Part shown: piece by piece, positions 54,780 through 62,247 of the stretch
Layout: the number at the start of each line of letters is the position of its first letter
Position numbering within the stretch: position 1 is the stretch's first letter
NCBI GenBank assembly: GCA_029260795.1
Contig: JAJDCO010000004.1
Location: forward strand, 62,001-126,000
Length of the DNA stretch: 64,000 nt
Direction: 5' to 3'
Source: Planctomycetota bacterium
GTDB lineage: Bacteria > Planctomycetota > OFTM77
The notes under the pieces: generated by a model
Told to the model about the DNA's origin: nothing
The model's input: only the letters and a program-made list of their open reading frames with translations
The model's database searches: none
Made by a program: the position numbers and the translations under genes

Positions 54780-55202
54780 TCACCGAGAGCCCTTGAGCTC
54801 GGGAGCCACCTCGAGCGGGTTCTGCACTGAGCCCTGGTCGATTCCCGGGCAGCTCTCCCCTTCGCGCTGCCAGCTCTCGGGCGAAAGCACGACATCGGGC
54901 CAGAATGGGTAGGTGCGGCACTGGCGGGGACGGTCTGGGTAGACGGTGCAACCTGTGCCGGCTTCGTAGAAGACACAGTCTCCGTTGGTCTTCTCGATCA
55001 GGCTGAGGCGCTCACCGATACGTCGGAGGTACCGTCGTCCGAAGTCATCGGGGTCGCGTCCGATTCGAGCCGCCAAGCGCCGGACTTCCTTGGAGTCGAC
55101 CCAGACATAGCCCGGATCGCCGGTGCAGCAGCGGCCGCACTGAGTGCAGGCAAAACGCAGCCCCTCTCCCCACCAGGGCTTCGACCTCGAGGCGCGGCCC
55201 AT
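54780..55202 (-). CDS. YkgJ-family cysteine-cluster protein (second copy)
   Basis: 140 aa. Cys pattern CTQCGRCC (N-terminal), DCVFYEAGTGCTVYPDRPRQCRTYPF, the classic YkgJ arrangement (CxxCGxCC ... C ... C ... RPxxCRxYP). More canonical than its tandem partner; the two share only the Cys framework. A metal or Fe-S cluster is likely, but function is unknown. Confidence 0.83.
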   Translation of the reverse strand: MGRASRSKPWWGEGLRFACTQCGRCCTGDPGYVWVDSKEVRRLAARIGRDPDDFGRRYLRRIGERLSLIEKTNGDCVFYEAGTGCTVYPDRPRQCRTYPFWPDVVLSPESWQREGESCPGIDQGSVQNPLEVAPELKGSR

Positions 55203-55216
55203 CGATTTCTCCAGAG

Positions 55217-56362
55217 TCAGCGTCGTCGCCGTCGGTCCCGGGTGCGTCCGCCCACGGCGCGGCGCCGCAGCGGCGAGCGAGCCCCCGAGTCCGTCGAATC
55301 GGCAGAAGGGGGCTCGGGATCGAGCGCCAAGGACTTCCTCCCTTGGATCTGCGACTCGATGTCCTCGATCAGCTCTTTGGGGTCCTGGTACCGGATGTCC
55401 CGCTCCTTGGCCATCATCTTCTCGATGAAGTAATGCATGTGGGCCGAGATGTTGCGGCGTTTGAGCTCCGGCGACGAAAGGCTCTGGAGGATCTGTTTGG
55501 CGAGGACGTCTTGATTCGAATCGCCCTCGAAGGGCAGCTTACCGACCACGAGCTGGTAGAGCGTCGCGCCGAGGGAGTAGATGTCGCTCCGCACGTCGAC
55601 GTCGACACGACCGCGGGCCTGCTCGGGCGAGATGTACTGCACGGTTCCGACGGTGGTGTCGTCCTCAGCTCCACCGGGCGCCCCGTCCGCGTCGACGACC
55701 TTCGCGAATCCCAAATCGATGAGCTTCACCTTGCGATTGTCCGTCAGCAGGATGTTGCCGGGCTTGATGTCGCGATGCACGATCCCCTGGGACATCAGGT
55801 AGTCGAGGGCGCGTGCCGCCTGGAGCACCACAAAGAGCGCCGTGTCCTCATCGAAGGTCTCGCCGGCCCGCAGTCGATCCACCAGCGACTGCCCCTCGAC
55901 CAGCTCCATCTCGAGGAAGACGTGGCCGTTACCCTTCTGGATCTTGTATCCCTCGACGACGTTCTCGTGCCGCAGCTTGATGAGGAGCTTGGCCTCCTGC
56001 ACGAAGGCACGCGCGATCGGTGCATTCGTCTGCAGCTCGTCGAAGAGCACCTTGAGGGCGACCGGACGACTCTCCTTGCGACTGGTGGCTCGATAGACGT
56101 GCGCCGTGCCACCGGTGCCGATCAGATCAAGGATGTCGTAGCCGGGAATGCGCGGAACCTCCCGACCACCGTGCTGCCGAAGCTCGGCCACGCGTTCGGT
56201 GCTGAGGAGCCCGCGCTCGACCAGTACGGCGTCCAGGCGCCTCGCCGCGCCGGCGGTCTCGCTCGCCTCGAGCACTTGGAGACAAGCCATCAGATCGTCC
56301 TTCGGCAACACGCCGTGGTGGACGAGCTGGGCCGCAAAGCGGACATCCTCGGGATGGGGCAT
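55217..56362 (-). CDS. Cytoplasmic Ser/Thr protein kinase
   Basis: 381 aa. Hanks-type kinase: glycine loop LIGTGGTAHVY, VALKVL (catalytic Lys), HRDIKPGNILL, DLGFAKV (DFG variant DLG), APE-like SPEQA. Residues 1-75 are a small helical domain (VRFAAQLVHHGVLPKDDLMACLQ...) seen in some planctomycete kinases. No transmembrane segment. ATG 56362 chosen from the conserved N-terminal segment. C-terminus is Arg-rich (RDRRRRR). Confidence 0.9.
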   Translation of the reverse strand: MPHPEDVRFAAQLVHHGVLPKDDLMACLQVLEASETAGAARRLDAVLVERGLLSTERVAELRQHGGREVPRIPGYDILDLIGTGGTAHVYRATSRKESRPVALKVLFDELQTNAPIARAFVQEAKLLIKLRHENVVEGYKIQKGNGHVFLEMELVEGQSLVDRLRAGETFDEDTALFVVLQAARALDYLMSQGIVHRDIKPGNILLTDNRKVKLIDLGFAKVVDADGAPGGAEDDTTVGTVQYISPEQARGRVDVDVRSDIYSLGATLYQLVVGKLPFEGDSNQDVLAKQILQSLSSPELKRRNISAHMHYFIEKMMAKERDIRYQDPKELIEDIESQIQGRKSLALDPEPPSADSTDSGARSPLRRRAVGGRTRDRRRRR

Positions 56363-56611
56363 GGTCTCTCCAAGAGGGGCGCTCGATCCCACATCATACC
56401 GCTCCGACGACACTCCCCTCAAGGTCGGTCGCTGCATGGCGCTCAGCTCGAAACCGCCGATGGGAGAGTCCGAGGGGAAAGGGGCTCTTCGAGATGTCAA
56501 GTTCAGGGGTGGCCATGACGAAAAGTCAGAATGGCTGCGGCCGACCTGGCAATGAACATCTCACCGACCGGCGGGAACCGGCACCGAGCAGGCGAAGAGG
56601 GTCAACACCCG

Positions 56612-57943
56612 ATGAGACACCCCGAGGGCAGCGTCGTCCTGAAGTACTGCGAGGCGATCGACGAGTTCCTGAAGCTCCGCGTCTTCACCGAAGACGAATC
56701 GATCGATCTCCTTCTGGTCGACTCCACGCCATCCAAGCGCGAGTACGTTCGATTGGTCACTGAGCACTGCATCGTCGACTTTCACGATTCGGTTCTCCCG
56801 GCCATCGAGAGGATGCACGCGGAGGCGGACGTCGACTCCGTCGAAGAAGTGCTGTATCGCATCTGCGTCAACGTGAATCCTCACCTCGAGATTCATCAGG
56901 TCTCGCTGCCCTTCTCTGCCAGCGACCTCGACGTCGACCTCGATGTCGATGATGAGCCGCGTCCTCAACCGACCACTTCGCCCCGGCTGAGCCGCGGCTT
57001 CCAAAAGAAGATATCCGGTCTCGAGGACGCGCTCAACGAGCGCATCATCGGACAGGTCGAGGCCATCGGCGGTGTTTCCGCAGCCATCAAGAAAGCCGCC
57101 ATCGGGCTGCGCGATCCCGCCAAGCCAATCGGTGCCTTTCTGCTGGTCGGACAGACCGGCACCGGTAAGACCGAGCTCGCCAAGGCACTGGCCGATTACC
57201 TCTACGAGGATCCGCATCGGCTGATCCGCGTGGATTGCTCCGAGTACTCCATGCCGCACGAGTACGCCAAGCTCATCGGCGCCCCGCCCGGCTACATCGG
57301 TCACAACGATGGCGGGTTCCTCACCGAGGCCGTCAAGGAGCGCCCCAACTGCGTCGTCCTCTTCGACGAGCTCGAGAAGGCCCACCAGAAGGTGCACAAC
57401 CTCCTGCTGCAGGTCCTCGACGAAGGCTTCCTCACCGACAGCAAGGGCACCCGCGTCTCCTTCTCGAAGGCAATCGTCTTGATGACGAGCAACCTCGGCG
57501 TCGAGGAGATTCAGGCGCTCCGAAACCGGATCGGCTACGGAGGCGACGAGCGCGACGACTTCGCGGCCCGCCATCTCGAGGCCACGACCTTCGACGCCCT
57601 GCGCGATACCTTCCGGCCCGAGTTCATCAACCGGATCGACGACGTCATCGTCTTCAACTCGCTTCAGATCCCGGACTGCGTCAAGATCGCACAGCGCATG
57701 CTCGGCGAGGTCGGTCACTACCTCTCGCCGGCCCGCATCAAGCTCGACCACACACCGAAGGTCGCCGCCATCCTCGCCCGGGACGGTTTCAGCGAGGAGT
57801 ACGGGGCTCGGGAGCTCCGACGCCACATCAAGCGTGTCGTCGAGGACCCGATCACCGAGCGCATCCTCGCCGGGAAGATCCAGCGCGGCTCGAGCGTCCG
57901 ACTCAAGATCCGCGCCGGCAAGGTCCAGATCCTGGCCAACTAG
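56612..57943 (+). CDS. Single-ring Clp-type AAA+ ATPase (ClpA/B D2-like)
   Basis: 443 aa. An unrecognised ~110-residue N-terminal domain is followed by one D2-type AAA+ module: Walker A GQTGTGKTE, pore loop GYIGHNDGG, Walker B VVLFDELEKAH, sensor 1 LMTSNLG, arginine finger FRPEFINRIDD, and the small domain with YGARELRRHIKRVVEDP. The first ring (D1) is absent. RNRIGYGG is in the place of the ClpP-docking tripeptide, so a protease link is possible. A GAGGG site lies 12 bases before ATG 56612. Confidence 0.82.
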   Translation: MRHPEGSVVLKYCEAIDEFLKLRVFTEDESIDLLLVDSTPSKREYVRLVTEHCIVDFHDSVLPAIERMHAEADVDSVEEVLYRICVNVNPHLEIHQVSLPFSASDLDVDLDVDDEPRPQPTTSPRLSRGFQKKISGLEDALNERIIGQVEAIGGVSAAIKKAAIGLRDPAKPIGAFLLVGQTGTGKTELAKALADYLYEDPHRLIRVDCSEYSMPHEYAKLIGAPPGYIGHNDGGFLTEAVKERPNCVVLFDELEKAHQKVHNLLLQVLDEGFLTDSKGTRVSFSKAIVLMTSNLGVEEIQALRNRIGYGGDERDDFAARHLEATTFDALRDTFRPEFINRIDDVIVFNSLQIPDCVKIAQRMLGEVGHYLSPARIKLDHTPKVAAILARDGFSEEYGARELRRHIKRVVEDPITERILAGKIQRGSSVRLKIRAGKVQILAN

Positions 57944-57972
57944 AGACGCCCTGCGCGCGGTTCCGGCCGCGC

Positions 57973-58002
57973 TTGACACTCCCTTTCGGGCGGTGGTACG
58001 GT
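57973..58002 (+). promoter_or_regulatory. Sigma-70-type promoter for the parvulin-BMC operon
   Basis: TTGACA (57973-57978, perfect) and TACGGT (57997-58002) with 18-bp spacing, ~70 bp upstream of the parvulin ATG. The -10 is weak. It lies in the only gap of this plus-strand gene row, so it could drive the whole unit down to the aldolase. Confidence 0.5.
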
Positions 58003-58072
58003 CCGCGCCCGATGCGCCGTGACCCGCTCCGGGTCGCGTCTTCTCTCGACACACCCTTCTCGGCAGCCCCCC

Positions 58073-59488
58073 ATGACCCAGCTCGACGCCGGTCGATCCT
58101 TCCTGCTCGCTCTCGCCCTCGTCTGCCCGATCGCGGCAGCTCAGGAAGCGCCGACCGACGCGCCAAAGCCGCGTCCCGAGGTCCCCGAGAAGCCCAAGGT
58201 TCGACTGCCCGAAGGGGTCGTCGCCCGCGTCGATGGCCGCGACATTACCCGGACGCAGTACTTCGAGTTCCTGGGACGAACCGCCTTCAAGCAGAAGGAT
58301 GGTGATCAGACCGTCTCCCAGCTCATCGACGAGACGATCGTCCGATCCGAGGCTCAGCGCCGCGACGTCGAGGTGACCGACGAGGCCATCGCCCAGCGTA
58401 TCGAGACCTTCCGGCAGCGAGTCCAAGAGCGCTCCCTCGGCAAGAAGGACTTCGACCAGTACCTCGCCGCGCAGGGCATCTCGCTCGAAGACCTCGCCAG
58501 TCTGCTTCAGCTCGTGATCGCGCAGGAGCAGATGGTCCGCATCGATGCCCACATTCCTCCGGGCAACGAGATCCCGACCCGCGACATGAACCTCTGGCTC
58601 ACCGAGATGCGCAAGAAGAACGCACCGGAGCTGCTCGGGGCCCCCGAGGGGAATGTCGTCGCCCGCGTCGCCGGACAGGACATCACCTTCGAGGTCATCG
58701 GCGCCAAGCTCTACCAGGTCTTGCCCGAGAGCGAGAAGATCGGCCGCCTCAGGGAGCTCGCCAATCTGACCCTGCTGTTCGCGATTGGCGTCGAGATGGA
58801 GGTCGAGGTCACGGACGAGGATCTCGACGCCGAGATGGCTCGCCGGCGAGCACTGCTGGCCGAGAACGAGCAGCTCCAGGGCATCAGCTACGAGGAGTTC
58901 CTCAAGGCGCAAGGCCTGACGCTCGCCGACGTGCGCCGCAGCCGCAAGGTCCGCGCCGGCATCCTCTTGGATCGCATCATCGATCGCCTCTACCCGCGCG
59001 AGCAGCTCGAGGCCGCTTACGCCGAGCGCAAGGAGGAGTTCGACAGCCTCTACGGGCGCAAGCGGCGAGCGAGCCTGATCTTGCTCCGCTCAGGCGCCTA
59101 CCCGAATGCCCTTCGTCAGCGCTCCCTCGACGAGGCCCGCCTCGAGCTCGAGGAGATGCGCGAGCGCATCCGCAAGGGAACGGGCTTCGACTACCTCGCC
59201 CGTACCTACTCCGAGCACGGCTCCAAGGAGCGCGGCGGGGATCTCGGTAACTTCACGGCCGAGGATCCGAACATCCCGAAGGAGATCCGCCAGATCGCCT
59301 TCACCCTCGAGAAGGACCAGGTGAGCTCGCCGGTGCGCGTCTCCCAGGGGTACGCACTGGTCATGGTGACCGACATCGAGGACAATCCTGGCCTCGATGC
59401 GATGCGCGAGGCGATTCGCAATCACCTCAAGCGCGAATGGTTTGCGAAGCAGGTCGAGGACGCCCACATCGAGCTCTCCGACGTTTGA
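58073..59488 (+). CDS. SurA/PpiC-type peptidyl-prolyl isomerase, exported
   Basis: 471 aa. Signal peptide to about residue 23 (ends AAAQEAP). Helical N-terminal chaperone region (VVARVDGRDITRTQYFEFLGR), a repeat of it at ~200 (VVARVAGQDITFEVIGAKLY), and a PpiC parvulin domain at ~335-440 (FDYLARTYSEHGSKERGGDLGNF). Periplasmic foldase. ATG 58073 gives a proper signal peptide. Located directly upstream of the BMC genes. Confidence 0.85.
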   Translation: MTQLDAGRSFLLALALVCPIAAAQEAPTDAPKPRPEVPEKPKVRLPEGVVARVDGRDITRTQYFEFLGRTAFKQKDGDQTVSQLIDETIVRSEAQRRDVEVTDEAIAQRIETFRQRVQERSLGKKDFDQYLAAQGISLEDLASLLQLVIAQEQMVRIDAHIPPGNEIPTRDMNLWLTEMRKKNAPELLGAPEGNVVARVAGQDITFEVIGAKLYQVLPESEKIGRLRELANLTLLFAIGVEMEVEVTDEDLDAEMARRRALLAENEQLQGISYEEFLKAQGLTLADVRRSRKVRAGILLDRIIDRLYPREQLEAAYAERKEEFDSLYGRKRRASLILLRSGAYPNALRQRSLDEARLELEEMRERIRKGTGFDYLARTYSEHGSKERGGDLGNFTAEDPNIPKEIRQIAFTLEKDQVSSPVRVSQGYALVMVTDIEDNPGLDAMREAIRNHLKREWFAKQVEDAHIELSDV

Positions 59489-59530
59489 GCTCACTCCCGA
59501 GGGCCCCGGCCGCCCTCTGGAGATTGTTCG

Positions 59531-59824
59531 ATGCAGTTCGGTCGGGTTGTCGGTTCGGTCGTCTCGACTCAGAAAGAGGCGTCCCTCGAGGGCCTCAAGT
59601 TCCTGATCCTCGAGATCCTCTCGGCGAAGAACGAGCCCACCGGATCGCACGTGGTCGCGATCGACGCGGTCGGCGCTGGCGTCGAAGAGACGGTGCTGTT
59701 CGCGACCGGCTCGTCGGCTCGCCAAACCAAGGCGACCGACAAGCGTCCGGCGGACGCCGTGATCATGGCGATCATCGACTCGTGGGATCTGGGTGGCGAG
59801 ATCGTCTTCCGGAAGGGCGAGTGA
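59531..59824 (+). CDS. BMC vertex protein (EutN/CcmL, BMC-P), copy 1
   Basis: 97 aa. Beta-barrel pentamer forming microcompartment vertices. Nearest to EutN: VAIDAVGAGVEETVLFATGS followed by SARQT, and IIDSW. The GSSAR segment and the whole length match. It starts 42 bp after the parvulin stop and is followed by copy 2 after 1 bp. Confidence 0.93.
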   Translation: MQFGRVVGSVVSTQKEASLEGLKFLILEILSAKNEPTGSHVVAIDAVGAGVEETVLFATGSSARQTKATDKRPADAVIMAIIDSWDLGGEIVFRKGE

Positions 59825-59825
59825 C

Positions 59826-60101
59826 GTGGAGCTGGCACGCGTGCTGGGCCGCGTCGTCGCGACTCAGAAGTCGGAAGGCCTCGAAGGCGTTCGCCTGATG
59901 ATCATCCAGCCGCTCGACGAGCATCAGGAGCCCGTCGGAGCGCCGGTGGTCGCGACCGATGCCGTGCAGGCCGGCCTGAACGAGCTGGTGCTGTGGGTCG
60001 ACGGCCGCGAAGCGGCGCTCGCCCTGCCGGAGTGGTTCGTGCCGGTCGATGCTTGTATCGTCGGCCACGTCGAGCAGCTCGCCGTCGAGGAGGGCGCATG
60101 A
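59826..60101 (+). CDS. BMC vertex protein (EutN/CcmL), copy 2
   Basis: 91 aa, GTG start. ARVLGRVVATQKSEGLEGVR matches the BMC-P N-terminal strand, then VVATDAVQAGLNELVLWVDG. The usual GSSAR segment is replaced by GREAA, so its pore or packing surface has changed. The stop overlaps copy 3 (ATGA). Confidence 0.88.
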   Translation: MELARVLGRVVATQKSEGLEGVRLMIIQPLDEHQEPVGAPVVATDAVQAGLNELVLWVDGREAALALPEWFVPVDACIVGHVEQLAVEEGA

Positions 60102-60400
60102 AGATCGCGACCGTCATCGGCACGCTCGTGGCCCCGGTGAAGCACCCGGCCTACGAGAACCAGAAGCTGCTCGTGATCCGGCCCGAGGACGCCACGGGCG
60201 AGCGCGCCGGCAAGACCTTGATCGCGATCGATCGCGCGCAGGCGGGTGTCGGCGACAAGGTGCTCGTCATCGATGAAGGCAGCTCGGCGAGGTTTCTCCT
60301 CGGCAGCGACGACGCGCCCATCAAGACGACGATCGTCGGCGTGATCGACGAGATCGAGCTAGCCGGACAGAGGACTTATCCCGGGAGCACCTCATCGTGA
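60098..60400 (+). CDS. BMC vertex protein (EutN/CcmL), copy 3
   Basis: 100 aa. KIATVIGTLVAPVKHPAYEN, LIAIDRAQAGVGDKVLVIDE and GSSARF are standard BMC-P features, with IVGVIDEIEL at the end. The three copies differ clearly from one another, so they are not recent duplicates. The stop overlaps the aldolase GTG (GTGA). Confidence 0.92.
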   Translation: MKIATVIGTLVAPVKHPAYENQKLLVIRPEDATGERAGKTLIAIDRAQAGVGDKVLVIDEGSSARFLLGSDDAPIKTTIVGVIDEIELAGQRTYPGSTSS

Positions 60401-61263
60401 GCGACGCCCTCGCCGACCGAATCCGGACGGACATCGTCTCGATCGCGCGGCTCTGCTACCAGAACAACTACATCGTCGGCATCGACGGCAACGTGAGCGC
60501 GCGGCTGCCCGACGGCTCGATCCTGATCACGGCGAGCGGCATCTGCAAGGGCTTCATGGACGAGACCCAGATCGTCCATCTCGATTCGGAAGGTCGCCCG
60601 AAAGAAGGCGGAGCCGCGAAGGCGTCGTCGGAGCTGCAGATGCACTTGACGGCCTATCGCGAGCGCAAGGACGTCAACGCGGTCGTGCATGCACACCCGC
60701 CCCACGCCGTCGCGTTCTCGATCGCGGGCGTGTCCTTGGCCCAGTGCGTGATCCCCGAGATCGTGACGACGATCGGCTCGATCCCGACGACGCCGTACGC
60801 GACGCCCGGCACCGACGAGCTGCCGCGCTCGATCCGGGACGCGATCGGTCGCAGCGACGCGCTCATCCTCGAGCGCCACGGCACGCTCACGATCGGCACC
60901 GATCTCCTCGACGCCTTCCGCAAGCTCGAGCAGATCGAGCACACCGCGAAGATCACGGCCATCGCGCGTCAGCTGGGGCAGGTGAAGACCCTGACCCCGT
61001 CCGAGATCGACCGCCTCCTCGACGTCCGCAAGAAGCTCGGCCTCCAAGGCATGAACACACTCCTCTGCGGCAAATGCGCCGTGCAGGACATCTGCACCAT
61101 CAAGGACAAAGTCGCCGAAGAGTTGAAGGGCCACCCCGTTTACGGGGAACAGAGCCGCGCACGAGCCAGAACAGAGCCGCGCACGATCATGCGTCACGTT
61201 GGCGAGCGAGCGTCGCGATTTGGACGCGCGGAGCAGGATGGCGGATCTGACGGGAACGAGTAA
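60397..61263 (+). CDS. Class II aldolase (L-fuculose-phosphate aldolase type)
   Basis: 288 aa, GTG start. Zinc ligands and catalytic Glu of the FucA/AraD family: SSELQMH (Glu), VVHAHPPHAV (two His), LERHGTLTIG (third His). In planctomycetal microcompartments a similar aldolase splits fuculose- or rhamnulose-1-phosphate to lactaldehyde. The C-terminal part has CGKCAVQDIC, and the last ~40 residues are a low-complexity Arg-rich tail overlapping a repeat, so the real end may once have been earlier. Coupled to BMC-P copy 3. Confidence 0.87.
   Translation: MSDALADRIRTDIVSIARLCYQNNYIVGIDGNVSARLPDGSILITASGICKGFMDETQIVHLDSEGRPKEGGAAKASSELQMHLTAYRERKDVNAVVHAHPPHAVAFSIAGVSLAQCVIPEIVTTIGSIPTTPYATPGTDELPRSIRDAIGRSDALILERHGTLTIGTDLLDAFRKLEQIEHTAKITAIARQLGQVKTLTPSEIDRLLDVRKKLGLQGMNTLLCGKCAVQDICTIKDKVAEELKGHPVYGEQSRARARTEPRTIMRHVGERASRFGRAEQDGGSDGNE
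61148..61186. repeat. Direct repeat in the aldolase 3' end
   Basis: AACAGAGCCGCGCACGA occurs at 61148-61164 and 61170-61186 (period 22). Inside the aldolase reading frame it encodes the repeated EQSRAR / TEPRT tail. Its core AGCCGCGCAC is also found inverted in the downstream non-coding DNA. Confidence 0.85.
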
Positions 61264-61389
61264 GCGGGCAATACAGATCCACGACCACGCTATGCCGTTA
61301 CTATTCAAATAGGCTCCCGCTTACTCGCGGCACGCATTCCATCGGCCCCCAACCCGAACAGAGCGCCAGACTCCACTCGCCTCACGGCT

Positions 61390-61432
61390 GATCGCCGTGC
61401 GCGGCTCGGCTGGATCGCCGTGCGCGGCTCGG
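61390..61432. repeat. Direct repeat in the aldolase/ktrA intergenic region
   Basis: GATCGCCGTGCGCGGCTCGG at 61390-61409 and 61413-61432 (period 23). The core GTGCGCGGCT is the reverse complement of the repeat at 61148-61186, so RNA across the region could form alternative long hairpins. Confidence 0.85.
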
Positions 61433-61454
61433 TGGGATCGTCGATCTTCGCCTA

Positions 61455-62213
61455 TTAGCCGACGATGAGGCGGCGGATGTCGGTTTCGTGGCCGACGACG
61501 AAGAGCTCATCACCTTCTCGAAACTCGTAGGCCGGTTCGGGGAGCAGCTCGATCTCGGGTGCTGGCGAGACGACGGGGTCTTCGACGATGGCCGGATCGT
61601 CTTCGGCGATGATCGGTTTCTCTTCCTCGGCCGCGGCGACCTCGGCAGTCACCTCGGGCGACGGAGCCGGCCGGATGCCGACGATGTTGACGCGGAACCG
61701 AGGGCGCACCTCCAGATCGAGGATCGTCTTGCCCCAGAAGCGCCCCGGCGCCGTGAGTCGCACCATGGCAACACCGGGAGCGAGCTCGAGGAAGTCTTGG
61801 CAACCGCGGAATGACAAGCGCTGCGCCAGGCGCACGGCGCTTTCGGACTCGGGACGCACGACCTCGTCGGCCTGAAGCCGCTCGAGGATCGCCTGGCGCG
61901 TGTCGGTATGAGCTCGAGCGATCACGCGAGGCACGGCGAGGCGCGTCTTCAGCAAGTACGTAACGAGCTGGCTCTGCTCGACGGCCTCACCGATGCAGAC
62001 GACCGCGAGGTCGAGCTTGCCGAGATCCGCCTCGTCGAGCGATTGCAGATCGGTTGCATCGAGCACGACCGCGTGGCCGTCTTCGACCTCGTCCTCAAAC
62101 TCCGCGACCCGGCGCGGATCGCGATCGAGCGCGATGACATCGAGACCGCGCTGCTTCAGCTCGACGGCGAGCCGAAAGCCGAAGCGCCCCAGCCCAATCA
62201 CCGCGACATTCAA
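61455..62213 (-). CDS. ktrA: KtrA/TrkA-type RCK potassium channel regulator
   Basis: 252 aa. N-terminal RCK Rossmann domain: VIGLGRFGFRLAVEL, LDRDP, and VICGE-type VCIGEAVEQ. The C-terminal TrkA_C fold is split by a ~45-residue acidic Pro-rich insertion (~185-228) between NIVGIRP and YEFREGDELFVVG. It gates the KtrB channel by binding ATP/ADP or NAD(H). Translated just after ktrB (34 bp). Confidence 0.9.
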   Translation of the reverse strand: MNVAVIGLGRFGFRLAVELKQRGLDVIALDRDPRRVAEFEDEVEDGHAVVLDATDLQSLDEADLGKLDLAVVCIGEAVEQSQLVTYLLKTRLAVPRVIARAHTDTRQAILERLQADEVVRPESESAVRLAQRLSFRGCQDFLELAPGVAMVRLTAPGRFWGKTILDLEVRPRFRVNIVGIRPAPSPEVTAEVAAAEEEKPIIAEDDPAIVEDPVVSPAPEIELLPEPAYEFREGDELFVVGHETDIRRLIVG

Positions 62214-62247
62214 TCCCGCCTCCCGGTTTCTGATCCACGGCGCCGGC

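Noticed and set aside
56561..58912. A very long open frame (783 codons) on the minus strand opposite the Clp-type ATPase and parvulin genes
   Set aside because: Its sequence is Leu/Asp/Val/Glu repetitive as expected for antisense of high-GC coding DNA, and it lies opposite genes with clear catalytic motifs.
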